A stretch of 64,000 nt of DNA from Sphingomonas taxi (GTDB lineage Bacteria; Pseudomonadota; Alphaproteobacteria; Sphingomonadales; Sphingomonadaceae). Positions 1 to 9,032 of this stretch are shown in pieces. The notes under the pieces were generated by a model. The model saw only the letters and a list, made by a program, of their open reading frames with translations, had not been told where the DNA came from and ran no database searches. Both the position numbers and the translations under genes were made by a program. Position 1 is the first letter of the stretch; each line of letters opens with the position of its first letter. Location: positions 2,413,001 through 2,477,000 of the forward strand of contig NZ_CP009571.1 in the NCBI RefSeq assembly GCF_000764535.1, given 5' to 3'.

Positions 1-164
1 CATGACCGTGACGACCACGAGACGGAGCGACGATCGGTCGCATGCGTCATCTGATTGAACGCGCACGACTTGCGGCCGGATGCCGAGCGCCAGCGACGCG
101 TTAACCCTCTTCGGGCGTTGACTGCCCCCTCTCGCTCGGCTCCATTTGCGGCGGGGGAACAGAG

Positions 165-1265
165 ATGACCGATCAGACTTCAGCGGACACGCGTGCGTTC
201 CGGTTCACCGGGACATGGCAGGCGTATGCGCCGATCGCCTTCACCAACCTGTTGCTGATGATCGTGACGCTCGGCCTCTACACCTTCTGGGCACGGGCAC
301 GAACCCGCCGGTATCTGTGGAGCCGGACGCGGTTCATCGACGATCGGCTGGAATGGACGGGCAGCGGCCTCGAATTGTTCATCGGCTATGTCATCGCCTT
401 CTTCCTGTTCGTGCTGCCGTTCGGCCTGGTCAACCTCGGGTTGCAGAGCGCGATGATGCACGGCCATCCGGGCGCGGCGGGATTGCTCGCGATCCTGATG
501 TATCTGACCGCCCTCTACCTGATCGGCGTCGCGCGCTTCCGCGCGCTGCGCTACCGGCTCAGCCGCACCCTGTGGCACGGCATCCGCGGCGGCAGCGACG
601 CGCAGGGGTTCGCCTACGGGTGGAGCTACTTCTGGAAGACGTTCGTGTCGTTCCTCACCATCTACCTGATGACGCCCTGGTCGATGGCGCGGCTGTGGAA
701 CGAACGCTGGAACGCGATGAGCTTCGGCTCGCTGTCGTTCCGCAGCGCGGCGCGCTGGCAGCCGGTGTTCGGTCGCTTTCTGCTCTTCTATTTGCTGCCC
801 GTCGCGCTGGTCGTCGCCTTCGGGGCCATGGCGGCGGTCATGGCGACCAATGGCGTGCTCGATCACACACCGGGCAGCGTGCCGACCGCGAAGACCGTCG
901 TCACCATCGTGGCCGCGGGGCTCGCCTTCTACGTCTTCTTCTTCGGCGTGCTCGGGCTGGTCGCGATGACCTATTTCGCCGCCTTCTTCCGCGAGGCGGT
1001 GGGCGCGACGTCGCTCGGCACGCTGCAATTCGGCTTCGAGGCGTCGACCAGGGACTGGGTCCTCTTCTATCTCGGCAGCCTCGCGTTGGTGATCGTCACT
1101 TTCGGCGTCGGCGCGATCTTCCTCCCCTATCGCAACTGGACGTTCTTCATCCGCCATCTCGCCGCTTATGGCGAGGTCGAGCTCGACACGTTGCTCCAGT
1201 CGCACACCCGGGCGCCGGGCCAGGGCGAAGGGATGCTCGACGCCTTCGATGTCGGCGCCTTCTGA
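165..1265 (+). CDS. DUF898 (YjgN-like) multi-spanning membrane protein
   Basis: The 366-residue product is almost entirely hydrophobic segments separated by short basic loops. It fits the DUF898/YjgN family of inner-membrane proteins of unknown function, whose usual hallmark is repeated short tryptophan/arginine-rich stretches between helices (here WARARTRRYLW near the N-terminus and an aromatic RNWTFF near the C-terminus). The ATG follows a GGGGGAA ribosome-binding site. Its stop overlaps the start of the M48 protease gene, so the two are probably translated together, a pairing consistent with an envelope role. No catalytic motif is visible. Family assignment is fairly sure; function is unknown. 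Confidence 0.85.
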   Translation: MTDQTSADTRAFRFTGTWQAYAPIAFTNLLLMIVTLGLYTFWARARTRRYLWSRTRFIDDRLEWTGSGLELFIGYVIAFFLFVLPFGLVNLGLQSAMMHGHPGAAGLLAILMYLTALYLIGVARFRALRYRLSRTLWHGIRGGSDAQGFAYGWSYFWKTFVSFLTIYLMTPWSMARLWNERWNAMSFGSLSFRSAARWQPVFGRFLLFYLLPVALVVAFGAMAAVMATNGVLDHTPGSVPTAKTVVTIVAAGLAFYVFFFGVLGLVAMTYFAAFFREAVGATSLGTLQFGFEASTRDWVLFYLGSLALVIVTFGVGAIFLPYRNWTFFIRHLAAYGEVELDTLLQSHTRAPGQGEGMLDAFDVGAF

Positions 1266-2334
1266 CGTGGACGCCGGGGCGCCCGCCGCGGCGGCATGGC
1301 ATTACGACGGCCGCAGCGCGTTGCGCCGGCAGGTACGGCTGATCGTCGAGGGTGACGGCTTCCGGCTCGACGAGGACGGTCGCGCCGGCGCATGGCAGGC
1401 CTTCGCGCAGCTCACCCCGGCGGATGGCGACGGCAATGCGCGGACCTTCGGGTTGCAGGGGCAGCCGGGGTGGCGGATCGGCTTCATCGGGCCGGTGCCG
1501 GCGGAGATCGCCGTGCGGCTGCCGCGGGCGCGGCGCTATGGCGGCTGGGTCGATCGCTTCGGCCTGTGGCGCGCGGCGGCGGCATTCGCGGTGCTGGCGG
1601 CGGTCGCGGTGGCGCTGGTGCTGCAGACGCCGGCGCTGGTTGCACGGATGGTGCCCGCCTCGCTCGAACGGCGGCTCGGCGAGGTGATGGTCGGCGACTT
1701 CGGGCGCAAGGGCTGCGTCGAACCGGTCGGCACCGCAGCGCTGGCGAAGCTCGCCAACCGCATCGATCCCGACGATCCCACCCTCGAAGTCCATGTCGTC
1801 AAATTGCCGATGGTCAATGCGGTGACCTTGCCCGGCGGTCGGATCGTGATCTTCGACGGGCTGTTGCAGGCGGCCCGCTCGCCCGACGAGGTCGCGGGGG
1901 TGATCGGTCACGAGATCGGCCACGTCCGCGGCCGCGACGTGATGGAATCGCTGCTGCGGCAACTGGGCCTGTCGGTGCTGCTCGGCGGGATGGAGGGCCA
2001 TGTCGGCGGCTATACCAACGCATTGCTCGCCACCGCTTATTCGCGCGGGGCGGAGGCACGGGCGGACGGCTATGCGATCCGGCTGCTCGCCGACGCGCGC
2101 GTGTCGCCCTTGCCGACCGCGGCCTTCTTCGATCGCCTGGCGAAGGGCAATGCGAGCGGCGAGCGGATGTTCGCCTATATTGCCAACCATCCGCTGTCCG
2201 CCGACCGCGCCGCGCGCTTCCGGCGCAGCGCGGCGGGTGATGCGCATTACGTACCGGCGATCGACACCGCCGAATGGCTGGCGTTGCGCGGCATCTGCGC
2301 GGGCGAAACCGACAAGATGGAATGGCGCTTCTAG
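1249..2334 (+). CDS. M48 family zinc metalloprotease, membrane anchored
   Basis: The product of about 361 residues has the zinc-protease signature HEIGH (H221, E222, H225), followed by the RGAEARAD motif that normally supplies the third zinc ligand. One strong hydrophobic segment lies near residues 111-133, so the catalytic domain should sit outside the cytoplasmic membrane. The ATG at 1249 is preferred because it overlaps the end of the DUF898 gene by 17 bases; upstream in-frame starts lie deep in that gene. M48 members of this type (HtpX/BepA-like) act in envelope protein quality control. The N-terminal 100 residues before the membrane segment are not assigned to a family. Confidence 0.87.
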   Translation: MSAPSDVDAGAPAAAAWHYDGRSALRRQVRLIVEGDGFRLDEDGRAGAWQAFAQLTPADGDGNARTFGLQGQPGWRIGFIGPVPAEIAVRLPRARRYGGWVDRFGLWRAAAAFAVLAAVAVALVLQTPALVARMVPASLERRLGEVMVGDFGRKGCVEPVGTAALAKLANRIDPDDPTLEVHVVKLPMVNAVTLPGGRIVIFDGLLQAARSPDEVAGVIGHEIGHVRGRDVMESLLRQLGLSVLLGGMEGHVGGYTNALLATAYSRGAEARADGYAIRLLADARVSPLPTAAFFDRLAKGNASGERMFAYIANHPLSADRAARFRRSAAGDAHYVPAIDTAEWLALRGICAGETDKMEWRF

Positions 2335-2346
2335 GCTCCCCGAAGT

Positions 2347-2594
2347 CCTCCCCCGCCAAGGCAGGGCTATAGGATGCGGCTGCGGTGATGAGGCTCGATC
2401 GCTTTCCCTATCAGAGTCGTCACCCCGGACTTGTTCCGGGGTCAACCGGGCCGCGGGAGAACGGTGTGGAATGAAGCGCTTCTCCTCGCCGCAGGGTGGC
2501 CCCCGGAACAAGTCCGGGGTGACGGGAAGGGCTTGGAAGACGACGGGCTCGCACGAGCGTCCAGCTGCCGTAGCCCTGCCCGTCAGGGGGAGGA
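2347..2594. repeat. MITE-like repeat, copy 1 (forward)
   Basis: This fills most of the 362-base gap after the M48 gene. The ends form an inverted repeat (TCCTCCCCC...GGGCAGGGCTA against its complement). Inside are two hairpins built on CCCCGGACTTGTTCCGGGG and its relative at 2501-2519. The same roughly 245-bp arrangement recurs at 15370, 45401 and 47191. No coding function is seen. Confidence 0.75.
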
Positions 2595-2696
2595 AATCCG
2601 CAACCCTGAACCTCGCTCCCGCCTTAGTGACCTCCCGTCTCCGCCTCCCACCCAAGCGAGGATGACGCGCCACCGCGCGCACGATACACAGCGGCC

Positions 2697-3410
2697 ATGA
2701 CAGACCCCCGCCCCCGCCTCGCCTACCACCACACGCCCGGCGCCGGGCCGACGATCGTCTTCCTGCCGGGCTATGCCTCGGACATGCAGGGCGCCAAGGT
2801 GCTGGCGCTGGAGGCATGGGCGCGCGCCGAGGGTCGCGCGTTCCTGCGCTTCGATTACGGCGGCTGCGGGCAGAGCGAGGGCACGTTCGAGGAGCAGACG
2901 CTCGCCGGCTGGCGCGACGACGTGCTGGCGATGCTCGATCAGGTCGCGACCGGGCCGGTGGTGCTGGTCGGCTCGTCGCTGGGCGGCTGGCTGATGCTGC
3001 TCGTCGCCAAGCTGCGCGCCGAACAGGTGGTCGGGCTGGTCGGCATCGCGCCGGCACCCGACTTCACCGACTGGGGCTTCACCACCGAGGAAAAGATGGC
3101 GATCCTCACAGAGGGACGGCTCGAGCGCGCCAATCCCTATGGCCCGGCGCCGACCGTCTATACCCGCGCCTTCTTCCAGTCGGGCGAGGCCAACCGCCTG
3201 ATGTTCGGGACGATCCCCGTCGATGGCCGGGTGCGGCTGGTGCAGGGCCAGGCGGACAAGGACGTGCCGTGGCATCGCACCGTGCGGCTCGGCGAGATGA
3301 TCCGTTCAGCCGACGTGCAGACGCTGCTCATCAAGGACGGCGACCACCGGCTGTCGCGCGCGTCCGATATCGCGCTGATCGTCCGGGCGACCGAGGATGT
3401 GTTGCGATGA
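2697..3410 (+). CDS. alpha/beta hydrolase, ABHD10-like esterase
   Basis: This 237-residue alpha/beta hydrolase has the nucleophile elbow GSSLG (S94) and a final GDHR that supplies the catalytic histidine. The N-terminal half (FLPGYASDMQGAKVLALE, then RFDYGGCGQSEG and the region around VGSSLGGWLM) closely resembles animal ABHD10, a mitochondrial acyl-protein thioesterase and acyl-glucuronide esterase. That resemblance is from memory of the family. A cytoplasmic esterase or S-depalmitoylase-type activity is therefore likely, but the substrate is unknown. The stop overlaps the ATG of the TPR gene (ATGA). Confidence 0.85.
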   Translation: MTDPRPRLAYHHTPGAGPTIVFLPGYASDMQGAKVLALEAWARAEGRAFLRFDYGGCGQSEGTFEEQTLAGWRDDVLAMLDQVATGPVVLVGSSLGGWLMLLVAKLRAEQVVGLVGIAPAPDFTDWGFTTEEKMAILTEGRLERANPYGPAPTVYTRAFFQSGEANRLMFGTIPVDGRVRLVQGQADKDVPWHRTVRLGEMIRSADVQTLLIKDGDHRLSRASDIALIVRATEDVLR

Positions 3411-4195
3411 TCCTGATCCTTGCCGCGGTGCAGGCCGCCACCGCGCCCGCACCGAAGGCGACCGTCCCCGACGTCGATCCGCGCGCCGCGCGCTACGATC
3501 GCTGCCGCCAGCTCGCGGTCAGCGACCCCGCCGCGGCGCGCGTCGAGGCGACGCGCTGGGCGGCGAGCGGGGGCGCGTGGTTCGCCCGGCAATGCGCCGG
3601 GCTGGCGCTGGCGCAACAGGGCGAGTTCGCCGCTGCCGCGACCGAATTCACCGCCGCCGCCAAGGCCGCCGACGCAGCGCGCGACAAGCGCGCCGCCAAT
3701 TATTGGGCGCAGGCGGGCAACGCCCGGCTGGCGGCGGGTGACGTGCCCGGCGCGCGTGCGGCGCTCGACACCGCGCTGGTCGCGGGAACGCTGGACGGGC
3801 TGGCGCTCGGCGAGGCGCAGCTCGACCATGCGCGTGTCCTCGTTGCCGCGGGCGAGCTGCCGGCGGCGCGACGCGACATCGATCTGGCGCTCGCCGGGGC
3901 GGGCGACGATCCGCTCGCCTGGCTGCTCTCGGCGACGCTGGCGCGGCGGATGGGCAATATGACGCGGGCCAAGACGGACATCGCCGAGGCGCTGCGCCGT
4001 TCGCCCGACGACGCCTCGGTGCAGCTCGAAGCGGGCAATATCGCCGCCTCGACGCAGGACGAAGCAGGCGCGCGTACCGCCTGGGCGGAAGCGGCGCGGC
4101 TCGCCCCCAATTTGACGGCGGGCCAGCACGCGCGCGCCGCGCTGGCGCAATTCGGCGACGCGCCGGTGTCGGCGAAGGTGCCGGCGGGACGGTAA
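3407..4195 (+). CDS. exported TPR-repeat protein
   Basis: This 262-residue protein begins with a short hydrophobic stretch (ILILAAVQAATA), suggesting a cleaved signal peptide, then alanine-rich helical repeats of about 34 residues typical of tetratricopeptide repeats, for example around the LARRMGNMTRAKTDIAEAL segment. It starts inside the stop codon of the upstream hydrolase gene (ATGA overlap), which fixes the start. Such proteins usually act as periplasmic scaffolds. No enzymatic residues are seen and the partner is unknown. Confidence 0.8.
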   Translation: MILILAAVQAATAPAPKATVPDVDPRAARYDRCRQLAVSDPAAARVEATRWAASGGAWFARQCAGLALAQQGEFAAAATEFTAAAKAADAARDKRAANYWAQAGNARLAAGDVPGARAALDTALVAGTLDGLALGEAQLDHARVLVAAGELPAARRDIDLALAGAGDDPLAWLLSATLARRMGNMTRAKTDIAEALRRSPDDASVQLEAGNIAASTQDEAGARTAWAEAARLAPNLTAGQHARAALAQFGDAPVSAKVPAGR

Positions 4196-4293
4196 CCGCT
4201 GATGGCGGCGGGTTCGGCGACTTCGCCCGGACACCCTCTGGTGCGCCGTGCGTTGGCGCCTTAAATCCGGACCATCAACCGCAGGACCCACGC

Positions 4294-4743
4294 ATGCACT
4301 ATCTCCACACGATGATCCGCGTCAGCGATCCCGACGCGACGATCGCCTTCTTCCGCGTGCTCGGGCTCGAGGAAGTGCGGCGGATCGAGAATGAGGCGGG
4401 GCGGTTCACGCTGATCTTCCTCGCCACCGCCGAAGATCGCAAGATCGGCGATCGCCGCGCCGAGGTCGAGCTGACCTACAATTGGCCCGCCGAGGACGGT
4501 ACGCCGCCGGAAACCTATAGCGGTGGCCGCAATTTCGGCCATCTCGCCTATCGCGTCGATAATATCTACGACAGCTGCCAGCGGCTGATGGACTCCGGCG
4601 TGACGATCAACCGGCCGCCGCGCGACGGCAACATGGCGTTCGTGAAGACCCCCGACGGTATCTCGATCGAGCTGCTGCAGGCGGGCGAAGCGCTCGCCCC
4701 CGCCGAGCCCTGGGCGTCGATGCCGAACACCGGGAGCTGGTGA
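4294..4743 (+). CDS. gloA: lactoylglutathione lyase (glyoxalase I)
   Basis: This 149-residue VOC-fold enzyme converts the methylglyoxal-glutathione hemithioacetal to S-lactoylglutathione. The four metal ligands of the bacterial enzyme are present: H5, E59 (in VELTYNW), H83 (in FGHLAY) and E126 (in SIELLQ). Length and ligand spacing match the E. coli nickel-type enzyme. It lies one base before the glyoxalase II gene, giving a complete glutathione-dependent detoxification operon, with glutathione reductase encoded elsewhere in the window. Confidence 0.95.
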   Translation: MHYLHTMIRVSDPDATIAFFRVLGLEEVRRIENEAGRFTLIFLATAEDRKIGDRRAEVELTYNWPAEDGTPPETYSGGRNFGHLAYRVDNIYDSCQRLMDSGVTINRPPRDGNMAFVKTPDGISIELLQAGEALAPAEPWASMPNTGSW

Positions 4744-4744
4744 C

Positions 4745-5473
4745 ATGACGCTGGCGATCGTCCGCGTCCCCGTGCTGACCGACAATTATGCCTGGCTGAT
4801 CCACGATCCCGTCAGCGGCGAGACGGTGGCGGTCGATCCCGGCGAGGCGGCACCGGTACAGGCCGCCGCCGCCGAGCGGGGCTGGACGATCGACCAGGTG
4901 TGGACGACGCACTGGCACCCCGACCATATTGGCGGCAACGCCGCTTTGCAGGCGGCGGGCGCGCGGATCACCGGTCCGGCCGCCGAGGCCGCCAAGATCC
5001 CGACGCTCGATTCGACCGTCGGCGAGGGCGACACGGTGCGGATCGGCACCGAGGTCGCGCACGTGTGGCACGTGCCGGGCCATACCGCCGGCCATATCGC
5101 CTTCCATCTCGCCGGGGCGGACGCGATCTTCACCGGCGATACGCTGTTCGCGCTCGGCTGCGGGCGATTGTTCGAAGGCACGCCGGCGGAGATGTTCGCC
5201 AACATGCAGCGCTACGCGACGCTGCCCGACACGACGCAGGTCTATTGCGGCCACGAATATACCCAGTCGAACGGCCGCTTCGCGCTGACCGTCGAGCCGG
5301 ACAATGCGGCGCTGGCGATGCGGATGACCGCGGTCGATGCGGCGCGGGCGGCGGGTGAGGCGACGGTGCCGACGACGATCGCGCTGGAGCGGGCGACCAA
5401 CCCTTTCCTGCGTGCGACCGACGCCGGAGAGTTCGCCAAGCTACGCGAATCAAAGGATAACTTCCGCGGCTGA
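4745..5473 (+). CDS. gloB: hydroxyacylglutathione hydrolase (glyoxalase II)
   Basis: This 242-residue metallo-beta-lactamase-fold enzyme hydrolyses S-lactoylglutathione to D-lactate and glutathione. The binuclear metal site is intact: HWHPDH (H56, H58, D60, H61), H113, D132 in TGDTLF, and H170 in CGHEYT. The C-terminal segment with the glutathione-binding basic residues (NPFLRA, KDNFRG) is present, so it is full length. The gene follows gloA after a single base and is surely co-transcribed. Confidence 0.96.
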   Translation: MTLAIVRVPVLTDNYAWLIHDPVSGETVAVDPGEAAPVQAAAAERGWTIDQVWTTHWHPDHIGGNAALQAAGARITGPAAEAAKIPTLDSTVGEGDTVRIGTEVAHVWHVPGHTAGHIAFHLAGADAIFTGDTLFALGCGRLFEGTPAEMFANMQRYATLPDTTQVYCGHEYTQSNGRFALTVEPDNAALAMRMTAVDAARAAGEATVPTTIALERATNPFLRATDAGEFAKLRESKDNFRG

Positions 5474-5505
5474 AACGTTCCGGTCGCGGTGCAGGAGACG
5501 TGCTG

Positions 5506-5925
5506 ATGATGACCGTGAGACCTTTCGTCGCGTTGCTCGCCGTCTGTGCGGCGGGCTGCACCCAGACTCCGAAGCAGGTCGCGGCGGCGGAGCAGGCGAG
5601 CGCCGCCGCCGCCACCGATCTGGCCAAGGAACTGGCCGGGTTGACGCCGGGCAGGTCCGGCACCTGCATGCCGCAGTTTCCGAGCACGCAGGTCAAGGCC
5701 TATGGTCCGACGATCGTCTATGTCGTCAGCAACGGCGTCAAATACCGCAGCGATACCGCCGGCGGTTGCGAGCGCATCGCGCGCGGCGATATTCTCATTA
5801 CGCGCACGCCCACCGGCCAATTGTGCCAGGGCGACATCGCCACGACGGTCGATTCGGCGTCGCGCACGTTCAGCGGCAGTTGCTCGTTCGGGCCGTTCGT
5901 CCGCTACAGCCGGGACGGGAAATGA
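5506..5925 (+). CDS. small lipoprotein with four conserved cysteines
   Basis: This 139-residue product starts with a signal sequence ending in a lipobox-like AAGC (C18). After a short alanine-rich linker it has cysteines at 54, 88, 107 and 126. The ATG at 5506 sits eight bases after AGGAG; the GTG at 5500 is less likely. The cysteine spacing (34, 19, 19) is exactly that of the next gene, so the two are tandem paralogs. Two disulfides in the periplasm are likely. I do not recognise the family and assign no function. Confidence 0.75.
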   Translation: MMTVRPFVALLAVCAAGCTQTPKQVAAAEQASAAAATDLAKELAGLTPGRSGTCMPQFPSTQVKAYGPTIVYVVSNGVKYRSDTAGGCERIARGDILITRTPTGQLCQGDIATTVDSASRTFSGSCSFGPFVRYSRDGK

Positions 5926-6278
5926 TCCGCCCGCTGCTGATCGCCGCGCTGGCGCTGCCGCTGCTCGCCGCCAAGTCCGATCCCCTCGCCGGGCGGGTGG
6001 CGGAAGCCCCCGCCAATTGCATCAGCCTGACGTCGATGCAGGGGCCGTCGATCGTCGACGCGCATACGATCCTCTACACGCAGGGCGCGCGCGTGTGGAA
6101 GACCGGCCCGGTCGGCGCCTGTCCGTCGCTGGCACCGTTCACCACCCTGGTGATCGACGTCTATGGCGGACAATTGTGCAAGAACGACCGCTTCCGCGTG
6201 ATCACGCCGGGAATGACGATCCCGTCGGGCTATTGCCGCTTCACCGAATTCACCCCGTATGTGCGGGTGAAAAAATAG
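5922..6278 (+). CDS. small exported protein, paralog of upstream lipoprotein
   Basis: This 118-residue product has an N-terminal signal peptide (IRPLLIAALALPLLAA) but no lipobox cysteine. Its cysteines at 33, 67, 86 and 105 repeat the 34-19-19 spacing of the preceding gene. Both proteins also share GQLC and a C-x-F-x2-F ending. It starts inside the stop codon of the upstream gene (ATGA). It is probably a periplasmic soluble partner of the lipid-anchored copy. Function is unknown. Confidence 0.75.
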   Translation: MIRPLLIAALALPLLAAKSDPLAGRVAEAPANCISLTSMQGPSIVDAHTILYTQGARVWKTGPVGACPSLAPFTTLVIDVYGGQLCKNDRFRVITPGMTIPSGYCRFTEFTPYVRVKK

Positions 6279-6282
6279 CGTC

Positions 6283-6460
6283 CGAACCGTTCGCCCCGAG
6301 CTTGGTGAAGGGCCTCGCGGCTTTCTGTGTTTCGACAGGCTCAGCACGAACGGGATGAGGCTGGTCTTTCATCCCACCGTTTGCCCTGAGCCTGTCGAAG
6401 GGCGATCCCGCACACGGGACCGCCGCTGCGTGACGGATGCTTCGACAGGCTCGGTGAGCG
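6283..6460. repeat. TTCGACAGGCTCAG-family intergenic palindromes
   Basis: Three degenerate copies of the TTCGACAGGCTCAG/CTGAGCCTGTCGAA element lie between the cysteine-protein gene and hslU, facing in both directions. The family recurs at 27716, 46826 and 47436. It is a common intergenic repeat in sphingomonads and could help terminate the converging transcripts. Confidence 0.7.
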
Positions 6461-6478
6461 GGTCCGCGACCGCGCCGA

Positions 6479-7771
6479 TTAAAGCACGAACCGGCTGAGA
6501 TCGGTATTGCGGGCGATGCCGGCGAGTTGCTTGTCGACATAGGCCGAATCCACCGTCACCGGCTCGCTGCGATCCTCGGCGTCGAAGCTCACCTCCTCCA
6601 GCAGCTTCTCCATCACCGTCTGCAACCGCCGCGCGCCGATATTCTCGACCTGGCCGTTCACCTCGGCGGCGATGCGCGCGATCGCGGCGATGCCGTCGTC
6701 GGTGAAGCTCACCTCGGCGCCCTCGGTCGCCAGCAAGGCCTTATATTGCGCGGGCAGCGACGCCTTGGTGTCCGACAGGATCGCGATGAAATCCTCCTCG
6801 GTCAGCCCTTTCAGCTCGACGCGGATCGGCAGGCGGCCCTGCAATTCCGGCAGCAGGTCGCTCGGCTTAGCGACGTGGAAGGCGCCGCTGGCGATGAAGA
6901 GGATATGGTCGGTCTTCATCGGCCCGTATTTGGTCGCCACCGTTGTGCCCTCGATCAGCGGCAGCAGGTCGCGTTGCACGCCCTCGCGGCTGACCGAACC
7001 GCCGCGCACGTCGCTGACCGCGATCTTGTCGATCTCGTCGAGGAAGACGATGCCGTTCGCCTCCGCGTCGGCGAGCGCGGTGCGGCTGACCTCGTCCTGG
7101 TCGAGGCGCTTGTCCGCCTCTTCCTCGACGAGCTTGTCCCATGCCGCGCGGACCGACAGCTTGCGGCGCTTGAGCGGCTGGCCGCCGCCGAACGACTTCA
7201 TCATCTCCGACAGGTTGATCATCTGCGGTCCGGCACCGGGTACCTCGAACGGCGTCGTCGCAGCCTGTTCCAGCTCGATCTCGATCTCGGTCGCGTCGAG
7301 ATGGCCGTCGGCGAAGCGCTGCTTGAAGCTCTCGCGCGTCGCCGCGCTCGAATCCTTGCCGACCAGCGCATCGAGCAGGCGCTTCATCGCCGCCTCCTCG
7401 GCCTTGTCCTTCACCGCGACGCGGCGGCGCTCTTTCTCCAGCCGGATCGCCTCCTCGACGAGGTCGCGGGCGATCTGTTCGACGTCGCGACCGACATAGC
7501 CGACCTCGGTGAACTTGGTCGCCTCGACCTTGACGAAGGGCGCGTCGGCGAGCTTCGCCAGCCGGCGGCTGATCTCGGTCTTGCCGCAGCCGGTCGGCCC
7601 GATCATCAGGATGTTCTTGGGCGTCACCTCGTCGCGCAGATCGGCGGAGAGCTGCTGGCGCCGCCAGCGGTTGCGCATCGCCACCGCGACCGCACGCTTG
7701 GCGTCGCGCTGGCCGATGATATGGGCGTCGAGGGCGGCGACGATCGCCTTGGGGGTGAGGTTCTGGTTCAT
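6479..7771 (-). CDS. hslU: HslU, ATPase subunit of the HslUV protease
   Basis: This 430-residue AAA+ unfoldase feeds substrates to the HslV peptidase in the cytoplasm. Visible features are the Walker A motif GPTGCGKTE near residue 55, the pore-loop region after [19 protein letters not shown], the central I-domain, Walker [12 protein letters not shown], and a C-terminus ending in LSRFVL, as needed to dock into HslV. The length matches the family. hslV lies 84 bases upstream on the same strand, the usual operon order. Confidence 0.97.
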   Translation of the reverse strand: MNQNLTPKAIVAALDAHIIGQRDAKRAVAVAMRNRWRRQQLSADLRDEVTPKNILMIGPTGCGKTEISRRLAKLADAPFVKVEATKFTEVGYVGRDVEQIARDLVEEAIRLEKERRRVAVKDKAEEAAMKRLLDALVGKDSSAATRESFKQRFADGHLDATEIEIELEQAATTPFEVPGAGPQMINLSEMMKSFGGGQPLKRRKLSVRAAWDKLVEEEADKRLDQDEVSRTALADAEANGIVFLDEIDKIAVSDVRGGSVSREGVQRDLLPLIEGTTVATKYGPMKTDHILFIASGAFHVAKPSDLLPELQGRLPIRVELKGLTEEDFIAILSDTKASLPAQYKALLATEGAEVSFTDDGIAAIARIAAEVNGQVENIGARRLQTVMEKLLEEVSFDAEDRSEPVTVDSAYVDKQLAGIARNTDLSRFVL

Positions 7772-7855
7772 GGTCTGCCGGGTTGCCCGAGGCCAAAATA
7801 ACGGCCTGGGATCAAGGAAAGGTCACGGAAAGTCAGGGGTCCGAACGGCGACGGA

Positions 7856-8419
7856 TCAGCTCGTGCTGTCCATCACCTCGATCGTCGTGCGATCGTTGGT
7901 GTAGACGCAGACCTCGGCGGCGATCGCCATCGCCTTGCGGCAGACGGTCTCGGCATCGGCCTCATAATCGACCAGCGCGCGCGCCGCGGCGAGCGCGTAA
8001 TTGCCGCCCGAGCCGATCGCGGCGACGCCGTTTTCCGGTTCGAGCACGTCGCCGTTGCCGGTGAGGATCAGCGTCACGTCCTTGTCGGCGACGATCATCA
8101 TCGCCTCGAGGTTGCGCAGATACTTGTCGGTGCGCCAGTCCTTGGCCAGCTCGACCGCGGCGCGCATCAGCTTGCCCTGATGGCGTTCCAGCTTCGCCTC
8201 GAGCCGCTCGAACAATGTGAAGGCGTCGGCGGTGGCGCCGGCGAAACCGCCGATCACCTGTCCGTCGGCGCCGAGGCGGCGGACCTTCTTGGCGTTGGGC
8301 TTCATCACGGTCTGGCCCATCGAGACCTGGCCGTCGCCGATGACGACGACCTTGCCGTTGCGCCGGACCGACAGGATGGTGGTGCCATGCCAGACGGGCA
8401 TGGAATGGGAATCGCTCAT
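7856..8419 (-). CDS. hslV: HslV, peptidase subunit of the HslUV protease
   Basis: This 187-residue N-terminal threonine hydrolase forms the proteolytic core of HslUV. The mature enzyme should begin at T13 ([13 protein letters not shown]), so there is a 12-residue prosequence, as in several alphaproteobacterial HslV proteins, whereas E. coli carries only a methionine. The [13 protein letters not shown] and VRRLG segments and the glycine-rich GSGGNYA loop are typical. The ATG at 8419 was chosen because longer reading frames run into an intergenic repeat. Confidence 0.96.
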   Translation of the reverse strand: MSDSHSMPVWHGTTILSVRRNGKVVVIGDGQVSMGQTVMKPNAKKVRRLGADGQVIGGFAGATADAFTLFERLEAKLERHQGKLMRAAVELAKDWRTDKYLRNLEAMMIVADKDVTLILTGNGDVLEPENGVAAIGSGGNYALAAARALVDYEADAETVCRKAMAIAAEVCVYTNDRTTIEVMDSTS

Positions 8420-8559
8420 GGTTGGCGATGTAGGATGAAGTTGCGGCGGGGCAACCACACGGTCGAACGGCGTCGGGTTGAGATTGCGAAGATGGTTCGC
8501 GCAGAGACGGGGAGGCGCAGAGGCGATGCTCGCACCGACACGGCGCCCTCGCCCCCCAT

Positions 8560-8662
8560 CGTCATCCCGGCGAACGCCGGGACCCATGGTTGCGGTGAGG
8601 CCGATGTTGCGCGCGCCATTGCCGGCAGCGCATCCATGGGTCCCGACTTTCGTCGGGATGAC
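8560..8662. repeat. CGTCATCCC-type double-hairpin repeat, copy 1
   Basis: The unit of about 103 bases has a hairpin at each end (TCATCCCGGCGAACGCCGGGA and TCCCGACTTTCGTCGGGATGA) and CCATGGGT-type inner borders. It recurs at 19941 and 59380. It occupies most of the gap of about 350 bases between hslV and the holin gene. The rest of that gap carries two copies of a GCGCCTCTGCG-type simple repeat (near 8505-8525 and 8715-8755) and no gene. Confidence 0.75.
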
Positions 8663-8771
8663 GGCGGGGGAGCGAGGTACGATGAGGAGGGCGTGCTCCC
8701 CGCGCCACCCATGCAACCTCTCCGCGCCTCTGCGCCTCTGCGCGCATCCCCTTCTTCGCGCCTCCGGGCGC

Positions 8772-9032
8772 CTATCGGTCCACCCCTCTCACCTTCCCCC
8801 ACGTCCGCGCCGCGGTGTAGCCGAGATAGCCCGTCCCGAAGAGCGCGTAGAGCGGTTCGGGGATCGCCGACAGATAGGCGCCCATCCCCCGCGCCATCGC
8901 CGCCGCGACATCGGGACGGACCGCCGCGACGATCCCCATCGGGATCGACCACAGCAGCAGCGCATACATCACGTACAGGAACGCCGGCCGCGCCCGCGTC
9001 ACCCAGCGATCGGGCGGCGTGGCGGCGGTCAT
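8772..9032 (-). CDS. phage-type holin (3TM family), possible GTA lysis gene
   Basis: This 86-residue protein has hydrophobic segments at about residues 17-37 and 53-73 and polar ends, matching the short 3-TM holins encoded beside GH108 endolysins. It overlaps the endolysin gene by four bases (ATGA), so the pair forms one lysis cassette. No capsid, tail, terminase or integrase gene lies nearby. Gene transfer agents of alphaproteobacteria keep their holin/endolysin pair apart from the structural cluster. A GTA role is thus a reasonable inference; a prophage remnant is the alternative. Confidence 0.7.
   Translation of the reverse strand: MTAATPPDRWVTRARPAFLYVMYALLLWSIPMGIVAAVRPDVAAAMARGMGAYLSAIPEPLYALFGTGYLGYTAARTWGKVRGVDR

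Noticed and set aside
1..164. Start of a gene leaving the window on the minus strand (CAT at 1-3) and a TTGACT -35 box at 118
   Set aside because: Only one codon would be inside the window, and no good -10 box follows the TTGACT, so neither can be supported.
2420..2525. CRISPR-like repeats at the CCCCGGACTTG hairpins
   Set aside because: The units are few, face each other, and are not separated by regular unique spacers; they are palindromic intergenic repeats.
1147..3057. Open frame of 636 codons on the minus strand across the M48 gene and repeat
   Set aside because: It runs through the M48 gene, a repeat element and the esterase gene in antisense, with Arg/Pro-rich composition and no family features.
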